The position numbers and the translations under genes were made by a program. A stretch of DNA of 48,070 nt, taken from assembly GCA_900770835.1 (NCBI GenBank), contig CAAGLQ010000261.1, positions 1-48,070 of the forward strand. Reading direction: 5' to 3'. This stretch comes from an uncultured Parabacteroides sp. (GTDB lineage: Bacteria; Bacteroidota; Bacteroidia; Bacteroidales; Tannerellaceae). How positions within the stretch are numbered: position 1 is the stretch's first letter; every line of letters begins with the position of its first letter. The notes beneath the pieces were generated by a model. That model saw only the letters and a list, made by a program, of their open reading frames with translations. It did no database searches and was not told where the DNA came from. Positions 24,809 to 33,648 of this stretch are shown here, in pieces.

Positions 24809-25987
24809 TCATTTATCTGCACAGGCTTCTAATAAATTCCAGCACAAATAAAGTCCTCTTGGCACATGGAAGCAACCTTTCCACTTACCCCCTTTGAGAG
24901 GCAGAAGCACCTCGCCTTGTCTATTTAAATAGCCGTACCACTCACCATATTCAGGATCTCTGAAATGTTGCCACGTATAATCATGCACTTTCTTAAAATA
25001 GGCCAGTGCCTCCTCGTCTCCAGTAAGCAGATACCCTTTTATCGTGGCGATCAGCGTTTCCAGATGCACCCACCATAACTTCTGATCCCACTCCAGTTGC
25101 TGAACAGGATACCCTTTTCTGTCCATGAAATAGAATATACCCCCATATTTCTTGTCCCAGCCATAATCAAACGTTTGTTTGGTTATCTTTAATGCTTTCT
25201 CGATGATATCAGGCCGATTCATGCGTTTTCCCAAATCCATCATAAACCAAGTAGCCTCAATACCATGACCCGGATCAATCAATCTTCCGTCATAAGAATC
25301 TGACAGTTGGTTATCCATCGTCATATTCTCCAGTAAGACGCCCAAATCAGGCTGATAGAACACATCCAACACCTCATGCACGCAATAATCGATCGTTTTG
25401 TCGACTAATTCCGGCTCCACCAATTCTTCGATTTCCAATAACATGTTACTTATAATCATTGGAATCGAAAAACTCTTTAAGGGTCGAGTACCCGGATAGG
25501 CTTTATTCCATTTCGCCTTGGGGTTTTTGATACGCTTCAATATCAAATCAAATGTTTCCCGCGCAATGGTTGCATATTCTTCAATGCCCGTCGCTTTGTA
25601 TAATTGTCCAAACGCCATACATGCGAACGTGTAGGAAAAAATATTATAAGGTTGCACCAGAGGTTTTCCCTCTTGAGTCAACGAAAAGTACCAATTGTAG
25701 GAACCGTCATGCCCATATTTTTTCAAGAACTCAGCACCATGCAAGGCACAGTCCAACCACTCTTTCCGTTTCTCAAGTTCATTATACAACTTTGAGAACA
25801 TCCATACTTGGCGGCCTTGAAGCCATATAAACTTATCCGTATCATAGACACTGCCATCCCTGTTCAAGCAGGTCAAATAGCCTCCCCATTGTTTATCAAT
25901 GGAATGATTCAACCAAAATGGGAGCACATTATCAAGCAGCTCTGTCTTGTACATATTCGCGTACAATTTGAAATCCAATGTTTCCAT
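24809..25987 (-). CDS. N-acylglucosamine 2-epimerase (RnBP/AGE family)
   Basis: The 392-residue protein is a full-length AGE-family (alpha/alpha)6 barrel. Diagnostic segments are WLQGRQVWMFSKLYNEL, IDPGHGIEATWFMMDLGKRM, YGGIFYFMDRKGYPVQQLEW, KLWWVHLETLIA, DPEYGEWYGYLNR and GGKWKGCFHVPRGLYLC. These follow the animal renin-binding protein/AGE pattern closely and fit GlcNAc 2-epimerase better than cellobiose epimerase. It interconverts GlcNAc and ManNAc in the cytoplasm. It has no signal peptide. It sits between the MFS sugar porter (36 bp upstream) and the GH20 gene (29 bp downstream), so it probably works on GlcNAc brought in by this locus. Confidence 0.9.
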   Translation of the reverse strand: METLDFKLYANMYKTELLDNVLPFWLNHSIDKQWGGYLTCLNRDGSVYDTDKFIWLQGRQVWMFSKLYNELEKRKEWLDCALHGAEFLKKYGHDGSYNWYFSLTQEGKPLVQPYNIFSYTFACMAFGQLYKATGIEEYATIARETFDLILKRIKNPKAKWNKAYPGTRPLKSFSIPMIISNMLLEIEELVEPELVDKTIDYCVHEVLDVFYQPDLGVLLENMTMDNQLSDSYDGRLIDPGHGIEATWFMMDLGKRMNRPDIIEKALKITKQTFDYGWDKKYGGIFYFMDRKGYPVQQLEWDQKLWWVHLETLIATIKGYLLTGDEEALAYFKKVHDYTWQHFRDPEYGEWYGYLNRQGEVLLPLKGGKWKGCFHVPRGLYLCWNLLEACADK

Positions 25988-26023
25988 AACTATAATTTTA
26001 AATGAATGAGAAAAATCAATTAC

Positions 26024-27436
26024 CTACACATTCTTGATGCCGTTTACTTCTTGTTCAATTTCCTCCAAACTCCGGCCCGTTGTTTCTGGGATGCCGTAAC
26101 GCACCACCAGGATGTAGGGGATACATACGGTCGCGAACATCAAAAACGTTCCGGAAGTCCCTAACTTATCCAGGAATACAGGGGTAAGTTGCCCAACCAA
26201 AAATGTACCTATCCACAGGAACATACCGGAAACAGACATGGCCAATCCCCGAATACGTATGGGGTAGATCTCAGACAACAAAACCCAAATGACCAAACAG
26301 ATAGAAATAGCACAAAAGAATATATAGGTCAAAAAGCAAACAAGCATAAACACGGGAGAAACACCCAAAGTCTCTCCTTTGACAAAATAGAACGCTATGA
26401 ATATCAACGTGACAAACATACCGGTCACCCCAAAATAGACCAACCTCTTTCTGCCAACCTTATCGATTATCAGCAAACCTACTACGGTAGTCAGCATATT
26501 TACCAAACCGATAAGCACCTGATATAAAAGCGAATCACCTCCAGACAAACCCGCCTCTTGGAAAATAGTCGGCCCATAGTAAAGCACCGCATTCACACCC
26601 ATGAATTGCCCCATGATCGCAATCATCGAACCGAATAGCAGCAACCTCATCGTATTCATTGTCAAGCACTCTTTCAAGGAGACTTTATTCCCCTCCTGTG
26701 AGATAATCTGGCAGATGGAGGCAACCTCTTCTTCAACAGCGTTCACATCGCGTAAGATTTTCTGTAAAAATCTTCTTGCTCTATCGCCATTTCGTTTCAA
26801 CAGCAACCAGCGCGGACTCTCGGGAATGAAAAACAAAATGCCTATGAATACCAAAGCCGGCACGACTTCCACCCCCAGCATACCTCTCCATATCTCTTGG
26901 TTAAACATCCAATAGACCATCCCGGAATTTTGTTCCGTTATTGAATCAGCTAGAGATAACAACCCGTAATTGACCAAATAAGCCCCTAAGAACCCTACTG
27001 TAATCGCCAATTGATAAAGGGTAACCAATCGACCCCGATACTTGGCGATCGATACCTCAGATATATAGAGGGGAGATACGACGGAAACCAATCCGGTTCC
27101 CACGCCACCTATCAACCGATAAATGACCAAAGTCTCGAAGCTCCCAGCATAGGCACAACCCGCCGCGGAAGCCGTGAACAAAATGGAGGAAGCAATCAAG
27201 GTATGCTTCCTGCCATAATGATCACTAAGCCCCCCTGCGAATATGACTCCAATAATAGAGCCCAGCAACGCAGCCCCTACGTACCACCCTGTCCCATAAG
27301 CGGACAGGGTGAACTGATCGGTAACCAATCGAATCGTACCTGAGATTACGGCCGTATCATATCCATACAGAAAACCACCCAATGCAGCTACCACCGATAT
27401 GAATAGCAGATAAGCTATGTTCTCTTTCGATCTCAT
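26024..27436 (-). CDS. MFS sugar porter family transporter
   Basis: The 470-residue protein has 12 predicted TM segments and the sugar porter signatures: GFLYGYDTAVISG at the start, GGLSDHYGRKHTLIA after TM2, YRLIGGVGTGLVSVVSPLYISEV, PESPRWLLLKRNGDRA before the central loop, IDKVGRKRLVYFG, and PETTGRSLEEIE at the end. These are XylE/GLUT-type proton-sugar symporters of the inner membrane. Its start codon overlaps the preceding stop by one base (TAATG at 27436). In context the substrate is probably GlcNAc or a related amino sugar released by the GH20 enzyme; the sequence alone does not tell. Confidence 0.92.
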   Translation of the reverse strand: MRSKENIAYLLFISVVAALGGFLYGYDTAVISGTIRLVTDQFTLSAYGTGWYVGAALLGSIIGVIFAGGLSDHYGRKHTLIASSILFTASAAGCAYAGSFETLVIYRLIGGVGTGLVSVVSPLYISEVSIAKYRGRLVTLYQLAITVGFLGAYLVNYGLLSLADSITEQNSGMVYWMFNQEIWRGMLGVEVVPALVFIGILFFIPESPRWLLLKRNGDRARRFLQKILRDVNAVEEEVASICQIISQEGNKVSLKECLTMNTMRLLLFGSMIAIMGQFMGVNAVLYYGPTIFQEAGLSGGDSLLYQVLIGLVNMLTTVVGLLIIDKVGRKRLVYFGVTGMFVTLIFIAFYFVKGETLGVSPVFMLVCFLTYIFFCAISICLVIWVLLSEIYPIRIRGLAMSVSGMFLWIGTFLVGQLTPVFLDKLGTSGTFLMFATVCIPYILVVRYGIPETTGRSLEEIEQEVNGIKNV

Positions 27437-29565
27437 TATCTATCCAGCATCCAGAGAGCATCTTCCATCTCTCTCTTCACATTCATATTCTTGGTTATTT
27501 CCCAGTAAGACTGATTCTTTTCAACCAATGCCTGCGTAGCCACGATCCAGCTTTGGATCCAACCAGTCAAGGTAGACCAAGCGCCCCAGCCCGCATCTGC
27601 ATTCGATGCATAATAATCCCAACGGTTGTAATCAAACGCGCGCAACCATGCGCCGTCTAAATCCAGATGATTGTCGCTTTTCACCTGAATGCGAATCAAG
27701 AAATCGGACAATTTATCAACCGCTTTTTTATAATCAGCATTACCTGTAGCGTGAGCCGCCTCATTCAGCGCAAAGAAAGCGAAGTTGCTTGTGTACAACA
27801 TATCTGAGACCGGATCACCATTCACGGCAATCAAGGGCGCTTCTGTTATACCATAATCCCTATTTGATTTTGCGCCACCAAACTGGCCGGTACCTTCGGC
27901 ACCTAACTCTTCTCGGATAGCGCCACACTCCATTTGATTCTCCAACAGTTTGCGTACAACAGCATCCAGCCATTGACGATGCTCCGCCGTATCTTCCACT
28001 CGTACCAGCCATGCCAAAGGAAGAATCATTCTGGCACGTTCCTGCTGAATACCATTGGTCCAAGACCATTTATCAGGATAGGCTTCCATCGTTATACGAA
28101 TACCCGATTTTGCTTTATCCAATAAGGGCTTAAACCCTGTTTTGTTATACAACCACAGATAACATGCCCACATCCAGGACTCATAATGAGGATGAGGATT
28201 GGTGTAATCTCTATCATTGAAAAATTGCCAACCTTTTTCCAAGATCTGTGGCTCTTCCAAACGACCACCTTGGAAACCCTGCTTACTGCACGTTCTCAGA
28301 TTAGCCAAAATACATTCGACGATATATTTATTCCACCGCTGGTTATTCAACAGCGAAGAAGCACCGATAACTCCCAAGAGCGAACGCGCGTTGTCATCAT
28401 TATAAAACACGTATGGATGCGTGTTCGCCCAGCCCAACAAACCATAGGTCGCGCTATCCTTGTTCGCACGTGGCCCCTTTCTAAACACCGATTCATACAT
28501 CATATAATCAATAATATGCTCAGAAGTCAACGCATATTTGGGATCATTCAACAAATTGGCCGCTGACGCCAATAAGAAAGAGACCTCACCTTGAACATCA
28601 TTTCTCAGCCAAAAACGATACTGTTCCGATCCATCATAATAGATTGTAGAAGCATGACCCTCCAACACACCATCAGAACCATCACCGATCAATTTGTCGG
28701 AACCCACAGGAGCGCCAAAGGGAGCGGTACCATCCCCTTGATTTTGCAGTACCAACTCTTTCCAAGACGGATGAATCAAGAAGCGACCATTGTACAACCA
28801 CTCCGTACCTCTTCTTACCGCAGTTCTTCTCGCGTCACTCGGCAAAGCCGCCGTTTGGGAGTAGGATGGTTGTGGGTCGGAAGACCAATGATTCAAGACC
28901 AACTTGTTATCACCTGTCAGCCAAACCAATATCTTATTCCATACGGCAGTCCAATTATCGTTAGGCGCATATCTTGCCGTCTTAAAATTGGTCATACAGG
29001 TCAACGCCACCATCGTATTCTTATCCTTAAACAATAAAGGATATACCTCTGTATCGGTTAAACCGAATTGAGCTTTATCAAAACCCGCCACTTTCGCATA
29101 AGCGATCAATGGATTTTTCACTTCTGCCTTATATATATGGCAATCATTTAAGGCTAAAAGATCCATTTTCTTTAGTTGTGGCTTAAAATAGTCGGAAGCA
29201 ATCACACCTCTTTCCAATCTACCTTTGTAAACCTCTTTAGAAATCGTAATACCCGGATATTCGTTTACAAATTCCACATATAAACGTAGATGTTTCTCCC
29301 GAGCGATACGATACACAGACTCATCCACCTCAACGGGAGTGAACGGATAATGAGTGGCCGTAATGATGACACCCTCATTCTTTCGGGCAGCCTCTACAGC
29401 CTCTACAGCCGTGTTATACCGTTTCACATCTATCTTTTCTTCTATCAACCAACGATATAAATCGTTTGTATCGTGACCTACTAATGACAAATTTTCTGAA
29501 TGAACAAAATTTGCAATGAATAAACAGATCATCACTAAAACACCTTGTCTCATATTTCTATTCAT
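27436..29565 (-). CDS. Exported glycan-processing protein of unknown family (paralog 1)
   Basis: The 709-residue protein has an SPI signal peptide (MICLFIANFVHSE). An N-terminal alpha/beta-like domain (about 25-215) is followed by a large helical domain with features of an (alpha/alpha) barrel: GDGSDGVLEGHASTIYYDG, RNDVQGEVSFLL, NDDNARSLLGVIG, NPHPHYESWMWACYLW, WTNGIQQERARMILPLAWL and NADAGWGAWSTLTGWIQSW. Clustered Asp, Glu and Trp residues shared with the next gene suggest an active site. I cannot assign a CAZy family. It is coupled by TAATG overlaps on both sides, between its lipoprotein paralog and the MFS gene. A periplasmic glycoside hydrolase or lyase role in amino-sugar glycan breakdown is inferred. 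Confidence 0.82.
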   Translation of the reverse strand: MNRNMRQGVLVMICLFIANFVHSENLSLVGHDTNDLYRWLIEEKIDVKRYNTAVEAVEAARKNEGVIITATHYPFTPVEVDESVYRIAREKHLRLYVEFVNEYPGITISKEVYKGRLERGVIASDYFKPQLKKMDLLALNDCHIYKAEVKNPLIAYAKVAGFDKAQFGLTDTEVYPLLFKDKNTMVALTCMTNFKTARYAPNDNWTAVWNKILVWLTGDNKLVLNHWSSDPQPSYSQTAALPSDARRTAVRRGTEWLYNGRFLIHPSWKELVLQNQGDGTAPFGAPVGSDKLIGDGSDGVLEGHASTIYYDGSEQYRFWLRNDVQGEVSFLLASAANLLNDPKYALTSEHIIDYMMYESVFRKGPRANKDSATYGLLGWANTHPYVFYNDDNARSLLGVIGASSLLNNQRWNKYIVECILANLRTCSKQGFQGGRLEEPQILEKGWQFFNDRDYTNPHPHYESWMWACYLWLYNKTGFKPLLDKAKSGIRITMEAYPDKWSWTNGIQQERARMILPLAWLVRVEDTAEHRQWLDAVVRKLLENQMECGAIREELGAEGTGQFGGAKSNRDYGITEAPLIAVNGDPVSDMLYTSNFAFFALNEAAHATGNADYKKAVDKLSDFLIRIQVKSDNHLDLDGAWLRAFDYNRWDYYASNADAGWGAWSTLTGWIQSWIVATQALVEKNQSYWEITKNMNVKREMEDALWMLDR

Positions 29566-31697
29566 TATTCGTTTAACATTTGATTTACTACCTCATCCAT
29601 GCACAGTCCAATCTGACTATCTCGGGTTAAATCCCAATAGGTGGAATCCCTATCCATCAAGATTTGAGTCGAAATAATCCAAGACTGTATCCACCCCGTC
29701 AAGGTACACCAAGCACCCCAACCGTTATCGGCATTATCAGCCCAATAATCCCAATTTTTGAAATTGAAAGCTCTAAACCATGCCCCATCCAGATCCGGAT
29801 ACTTTGAGCTTGAGACCTGAATACGGATCAAGAAGTCACTGATTCGATTGAGCGCCTCAAAATGAGCAGGATTACAGGTTAATTTAACGGCCTCGTTTAA
29901 TCCAAAGAAAGCAAAATTGGTCGTATACAACATATCCGAAACCGGATCTCCATTTTCATAGATCAATGACGCTTCATATTTTCCATAATCCGCGTTCGAC
30001 TTCACTATACCGACATAATTCAATGAAGGGTCACCCATTTGCTCTTGAATCGCTCCACAGCTCACTTGATTCTTCAGCAGGTCATCAATCATCAAATTCA
30101 GCCATCGTACATGTTCAGCTGATGGATCAATACGCACCAACCAAGCCAACGGTAAGATCATCCTCGCTCGTTCTTGCTGTATCCCATTTGTCCAATGCCA
30201 TTTTTGAGGATAAGCCTCCATGGTTGTGGATATACCCTTTAAAGCCTTATCAAACAAAGGTTGATATTTCGTTTTATCATAAAGCCATAAGAAGCAGGCC
30301 CAAATCCAAGACTCAAAATGAGGATGTGGATTGACATAGCTCTTTTCATGATAATATCTCCAGCCATTTCTCTCAATATCCTGAGCCAACATCGCGGGAG
30401 CACCTTTATACCCCTCTTTGGAGGAAGTCCTGAAATTGGCTATAATACATTCCGCAATCTTCCGATTAATCTCTTGGTTGTTCAACTGATTATTCGCATA
30501 AATATATCCCAACAATGCTCTGGCATTATCATCGCCATAATACACATCCGGATGAAGACTAGTCCAAGACATCAATCCATAGTTCGGATTATGGATGTCA
30601 TTTCTGACGCCATTCCTATAGGAATCAAAAGCAAAACGCATGATCCGCTTGGAGACATTTGAATACAATGTATCCTTCAAGTAATCCCCAGCTAATGACA
30701 GCGCCAGTGCCACTTCACCCTGGACATCATTCCGTCTCCAGTATCTGTAATCCTGTTTCCCATCCAAGTGAATAATAGAACCATGGCCTTCCAAAATACC
30801 CATACTACCATCACCGACCTTTACGCTCTGATCAGGGCCGGGACCATAGGGCCAATCCGATTCATACTTACGATACAAAGAATAGCTCTCTTCACTTAGC
30901 AAGAACTTACCTTTGAAGAACCAGTCCACGCCTTTCTTTATGGCGATCTCACGTGCATGGGATGGTAATTTCTCTTCCCTATTGTACATGGGATTCACAT
31001 AGGACAACCAATGTGTAATGGGTCTAGTTTTTTTACTGTTGGATACCCAATTGATGATATGTTGAAATACATATTTCCACTTTACTTCCGGAGAGAAACG
31101 AGCCGTTGCAAAATTGCTAAGCTTCGTCGTAGATACCAATAAATGGTCAGAATAGTTGAATAACAACGGGTATGTCAATGTAGAATCCAACCCCAACTCA
31201 GCCTTATCAAATCCCACGACCTTTGCCGCGACCAACAATGATTCTCTATTCGGAATCGGATAAACAAAACTCCTATTCAATCCCAAAATAGACAATACCG
31301 GTAACGAACCTGAAATCGAATGACTCGTGACTACACCTCGTTCCAGTTTAAGTTCAATAGGCTCTTCGGCCAATTGGATACCATCCACATTATTGACAAA
31401 CTCCGCAAAACAACGAATATTCTTTTCATTTATCCTATTCATCAAATCCCGACTAATTGTTGTACCGACAACAGGATAATCAGTTGATAAAATACATACC
31501 CCTGCATTTTCAGGAGCTTCATCCATCAACTTGTCTAAATCGTCGTATAGATGAACGCTGTAACCCTCTGACTTTAATAATAAGCATAAATCATTCTCAT
31601 TATCAGCATATACATAGATATCTTTTGAGGAACAAGAGACCCCCATCAGCAGGATAAGATTGAAAAATAGAAAATAACAGATCCTGATGTAATTCAT
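29565..31697 (-). CDS. Lipoprotein glycan-processing protein of unknown family (paralog 2)
   Basis: This 710-residue protein is a paralog of the next gene over its full length, with the same landmarks: GDGSMGILEGHGSIIHLDG, RRNDVQGEVALAL, GDDNARALLGYIY, NPHPHFESWIWACFLW, WTNGIQQERARMILPLAWL and NADNGWGAWCTLTGWIQSW. Unlike its paralog it has an SPII lipobox (LMGVSC, Cys22), so it is probably on the outer membrane, perhaps the surface, acting on larger glycans before import. It follows the SusD gene after 192 bp that include a hairpin. The stop and the next start share one base (TAATG at 29565). Family and activity are unknown; retention of two differently localised copies suggests sequential steps. 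Confidence 0.82.
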   Translation of the reverse strand: MNYIRICYFLFFNLILLMGVSCSSKDIYVYADNENDLCLLLKSEGYSVHLYDDLDKLMDEAPENAGVCILSTDYPVVGTTISRDLMNRINEKNIRCFAEFVNNVDGIQLAEEPIELKLERGVVTSHSISGSLPVLSILGLNRSFVYPIPNRESLLVAAKVVGFDKAELGLDSTLTYPLLFNYSDHLLVSTTKLSNFATARFSPEVKWKYVFQHIINWVSNSKKTRPITHWLSYVNPMYNREEKLPSHAREIAIKKGVDWFFKGKFLLSEESYSLYRKYESDWPYGPGPDQSVKVGDGSMGILEGHGSIIHLDGKQDYRYWRRNDVQGEVALALSLAGDYLKDTLYSNVSKRIMRFAFDSYRNGVRNDIHNPNYGLMSWTSLHPDVYYGDDNARALLGYIYANNQLNNQEINRKIAECIIANFRTSSKEGYKGAPAMLAQDIERNGWRYYHEKSYVNPHPHFESWIWACFLWLYDKTKYQPLFDKALKGISTTMEAYPQKWHWTNGIQQERARMILPLAWLVRIDPSAEHVRWLNLMIDDLLKNQVSCGAIQEQMGDPSLNYVGIVKSNADYGKYEASLIYENGDPVSDMLYTTNFAFFGLNEAVKLTCNPAHFEALNRISDFLIRIQVSSSKYPDLDGAWFRAFNFKNWDYWADNADNGWGAWCTLTGWIQSWIISTQILMDRDSTYWDLTRDSQIGLCMDEVVNQMLNE

Positions 31698-31820
31698 GTT
31701 TTACTATTTTTAAATACACATAATACTGACACTTTATCATTTATGACAAGTGATAAACCACCCCTCAACCCAATCAGGTTCCGATCAGGAAGCTGTCATC
31801 GCACACAGCAATGAAGCAAT

Positions 31821-31861
31821 ATGGGGCTGTATCAAAATCATTTATCAAGACACAGCCCCAT
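31821..31861 (-). terminator. Hairpin between the SusD gene and the downstream operon
   Basis: ATGGGGCTGT (31821-31830) and ACAGCCCCAT (31852-31861) form a perfect 10-bp stem with a 21-nt loop, about 29 nt after the SusD stop. It has no strong U tract on the minus strand. It may be a partial terminator or an mRNA-stabilising stem that sets SusCD expression above that of the distal enzymes, as is common in such loci. Confidence 0.5.
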
Positions 31862-31889
31862 AGACTATTTATGTTGACCTATTTAAGGC

Positions 31890-33635
31890 TTAAGGAACTC
31901 TGTAACCCGGATTCTGTTTCAAATTCGGATTCATGATTAATTGATCCAAAGGTATTGGATACAAATAATTCTTGTTTTCATCAAACTGCCATCCATTCTT
32001 AGCCGGTGAATCCCAATGGGGAGCAATATAGCCCTTATCATTGACAGGGATATTATTCGGTTCAAGTTCCGGCTTGAATTGATCCTTCACATCAATATAC
32101 TGTTGGATCTTAGCGCCGTACATCGGTCTTTTGATCAAATGAGTTGCCGCCCATCTGTACAGATCATCGTATCTATAACCTTCGCATGCCAATTCAATCC
32201 TACGCTCACGACGGATCTCATTCAGCAACGGTGACAGTTCGGGGAATTCCCATTTCGGATCCACGAAGCCCACGTTTACTGACAGGTGAGGCATACCCAC
32301 ACGGTCTCTTAAGACATTAATTGTTTTATCCAGTACAGACTGTGTACATTCGTTCAATTCCGCCTTAGCCTCCGCATGAATCAGCAGCGCTTCAGCATAT
32401 CTAAAGATGATCGTTCCTGTCTCATCACCTGAGGTATGATTCGCTTCAGGATTAGCGCCCTTCTTCAACTGATAACCCGTCGTATTTCTCAAACGAGATT
32501 CAAACGCCATATCCGGATAGGTAAAATAACCCGTAGCCACTCCGTTGACACTATTCCGCACATCACCTTTCTTGTAAATAGTCTGTGTCAATCGAGGGTC
32601 GCGGTTGGTCAACTCATCATCCACCAAGTCATCACCCTTATACAATGGGCTGACAGAGATAGGAAGTCCGTCTGTACACAAATAAGACTCGACAAGATAT
32701 TTCGAAACACCCGTATTGGCATCGGACACACCAAAGTAGTTATTCGTCCACTCGACTACTCCTAACTCAATACTATGGGCTCTGTACATCATGATTTCCG
32801 GGCTATTGGAATAATCCTTACGGTTAAACAATCCCCAATAGCACTCAGCTGGATTATCACTTCTTTCAATATCATGCGTTCCCATATTTATCAACTGTTC
32901 AGTAGCCTCCGCAGCCTTTCTAAAGAAACGTTCGGGGTTCGCGTTTTGTACGCCAAACACAGTCCCATCATGATACTTCTCCCAGGTTCCCTCATAGAGC
33001 GCTATACGAGCTTGGAACAGCAACGCTGCCTCTTTGTGGATACGACCTTGCACTGTTGATGCACGCGGTTTTAGCAATTCCACCGCTTTATCCATATCCG
33101 CCAAAATGGAGTCTGCGATAATCGATCTTGACAGGCGCTCGCCATAAAGCTCTTCGGAATCCACCTGAAGCGTTTTATTGATCCAAGGCACATCACCAAA
33201 CATCTTCAGCTTATCGAAATAGAACCATGCTCTCCAGAAATAGGCTTCGCCAATATAGGGAGCGACAGCATCAAAACTCTCTTTTGTTTTGCCATAGTTC
33301 TCGATGAAGAAGTTGACACTTCTTATATTCTCCCAGTTCCAGCCACCACCAGAAGTAGGCTCAATATAAGTTCCAGAGATCATTTGATTATAGTTATAAT
33401 TTCCATGGATCATGTTGTCGGATGAATTATCCAATCCAAAAATACCATATTCTGTAGCCCAAGGACTCGGGAAATTACCATAATATTTATTGACGTACAA
33501 CTCCATTTCGGTTGCAGAAAATGTGATCTCCTGATCTGTTATCTTATTTAATGGAGGTCTATCCAAAAAATCCTCACAAGATAAACAAGCAAGCATTACA
33601 CATGCTAAAACTGATATAAATATATTCTTTTTCAT
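31890..33635 (-). CDS. SusD/RagB-family surface glycan-binding lipoprotein
   Basis: The 581-residue lipoprotein starts MKKNIFISVLACVMLACLSCEDFLDRPP, with the lipobox and the CEDFLD start typical of SusD proteins. It continues with family features: WRAWFYFDKLKMFGDVPWI, RILYRYAEALLIHAEAKAEL-like IIFRYAEALLIHAEAKAEL, IRRERRIELACEGYRYDDLYRW, and a terminal YPIPLDQLIMNPNLKQNPGY. It should cap the SusC channel from outside and bind the glycan. The gene starts 14 bp after the SusC stop. The ligand cannot be read from sequence; the downstream genes predict an amino-sugar-containing glycan. Confidence 0.95.
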   Translation of the reverse strand: MKKNIFISVLACVMLACLSCEDFLDRPPLNKITDQEITFSATEMELYVNKYYGNFPSPWATEYGIFGLDNSSDNMIHGNYNYNQMISGTYIEPTSGGGWNWENIRSVNFFIENYGKTKESFDAVAPYIGEAYFWRAWFYFDKLKMFGDVPWINKTLQVDSEELYGERLSRSIIADSILADMDKAVELLKPRASTVQGRIHKEAALLFQARIALYEGTWEKYHDGTVFGVQNANPERFFRKAAEATEQLINMGTHDIERSDNPAECYWGLFNRKDYSNSPEIMMYRAHSIELGVVEWTNNYFGVSDANTGVSKYLVESYLCTDGLPISVSPLYKGDDLVDDELTNRDPRLTQTIYKKGDVRNSVNGVATGYFTYPDMAFESRLRNTTGYQLKKGANPEANHTSGDETGTIIFRYAEALLIHAEAKAELNECTQSVLDKTINVLRDRVGMPHLSVNVGFVDPKWEFPELSPLLNEIRRERRIELACEGYRYDDLYRWAATHLIKRPMYGAKIQQYIDVKDQFKPELEPNNIPVNDKGYIAPHWDSPAKNGWQFDENKNYLYPIPLDQLIMNPNLKQNPGYRVP

Positions 33636-33648
33636 AACTGAATCTCAT

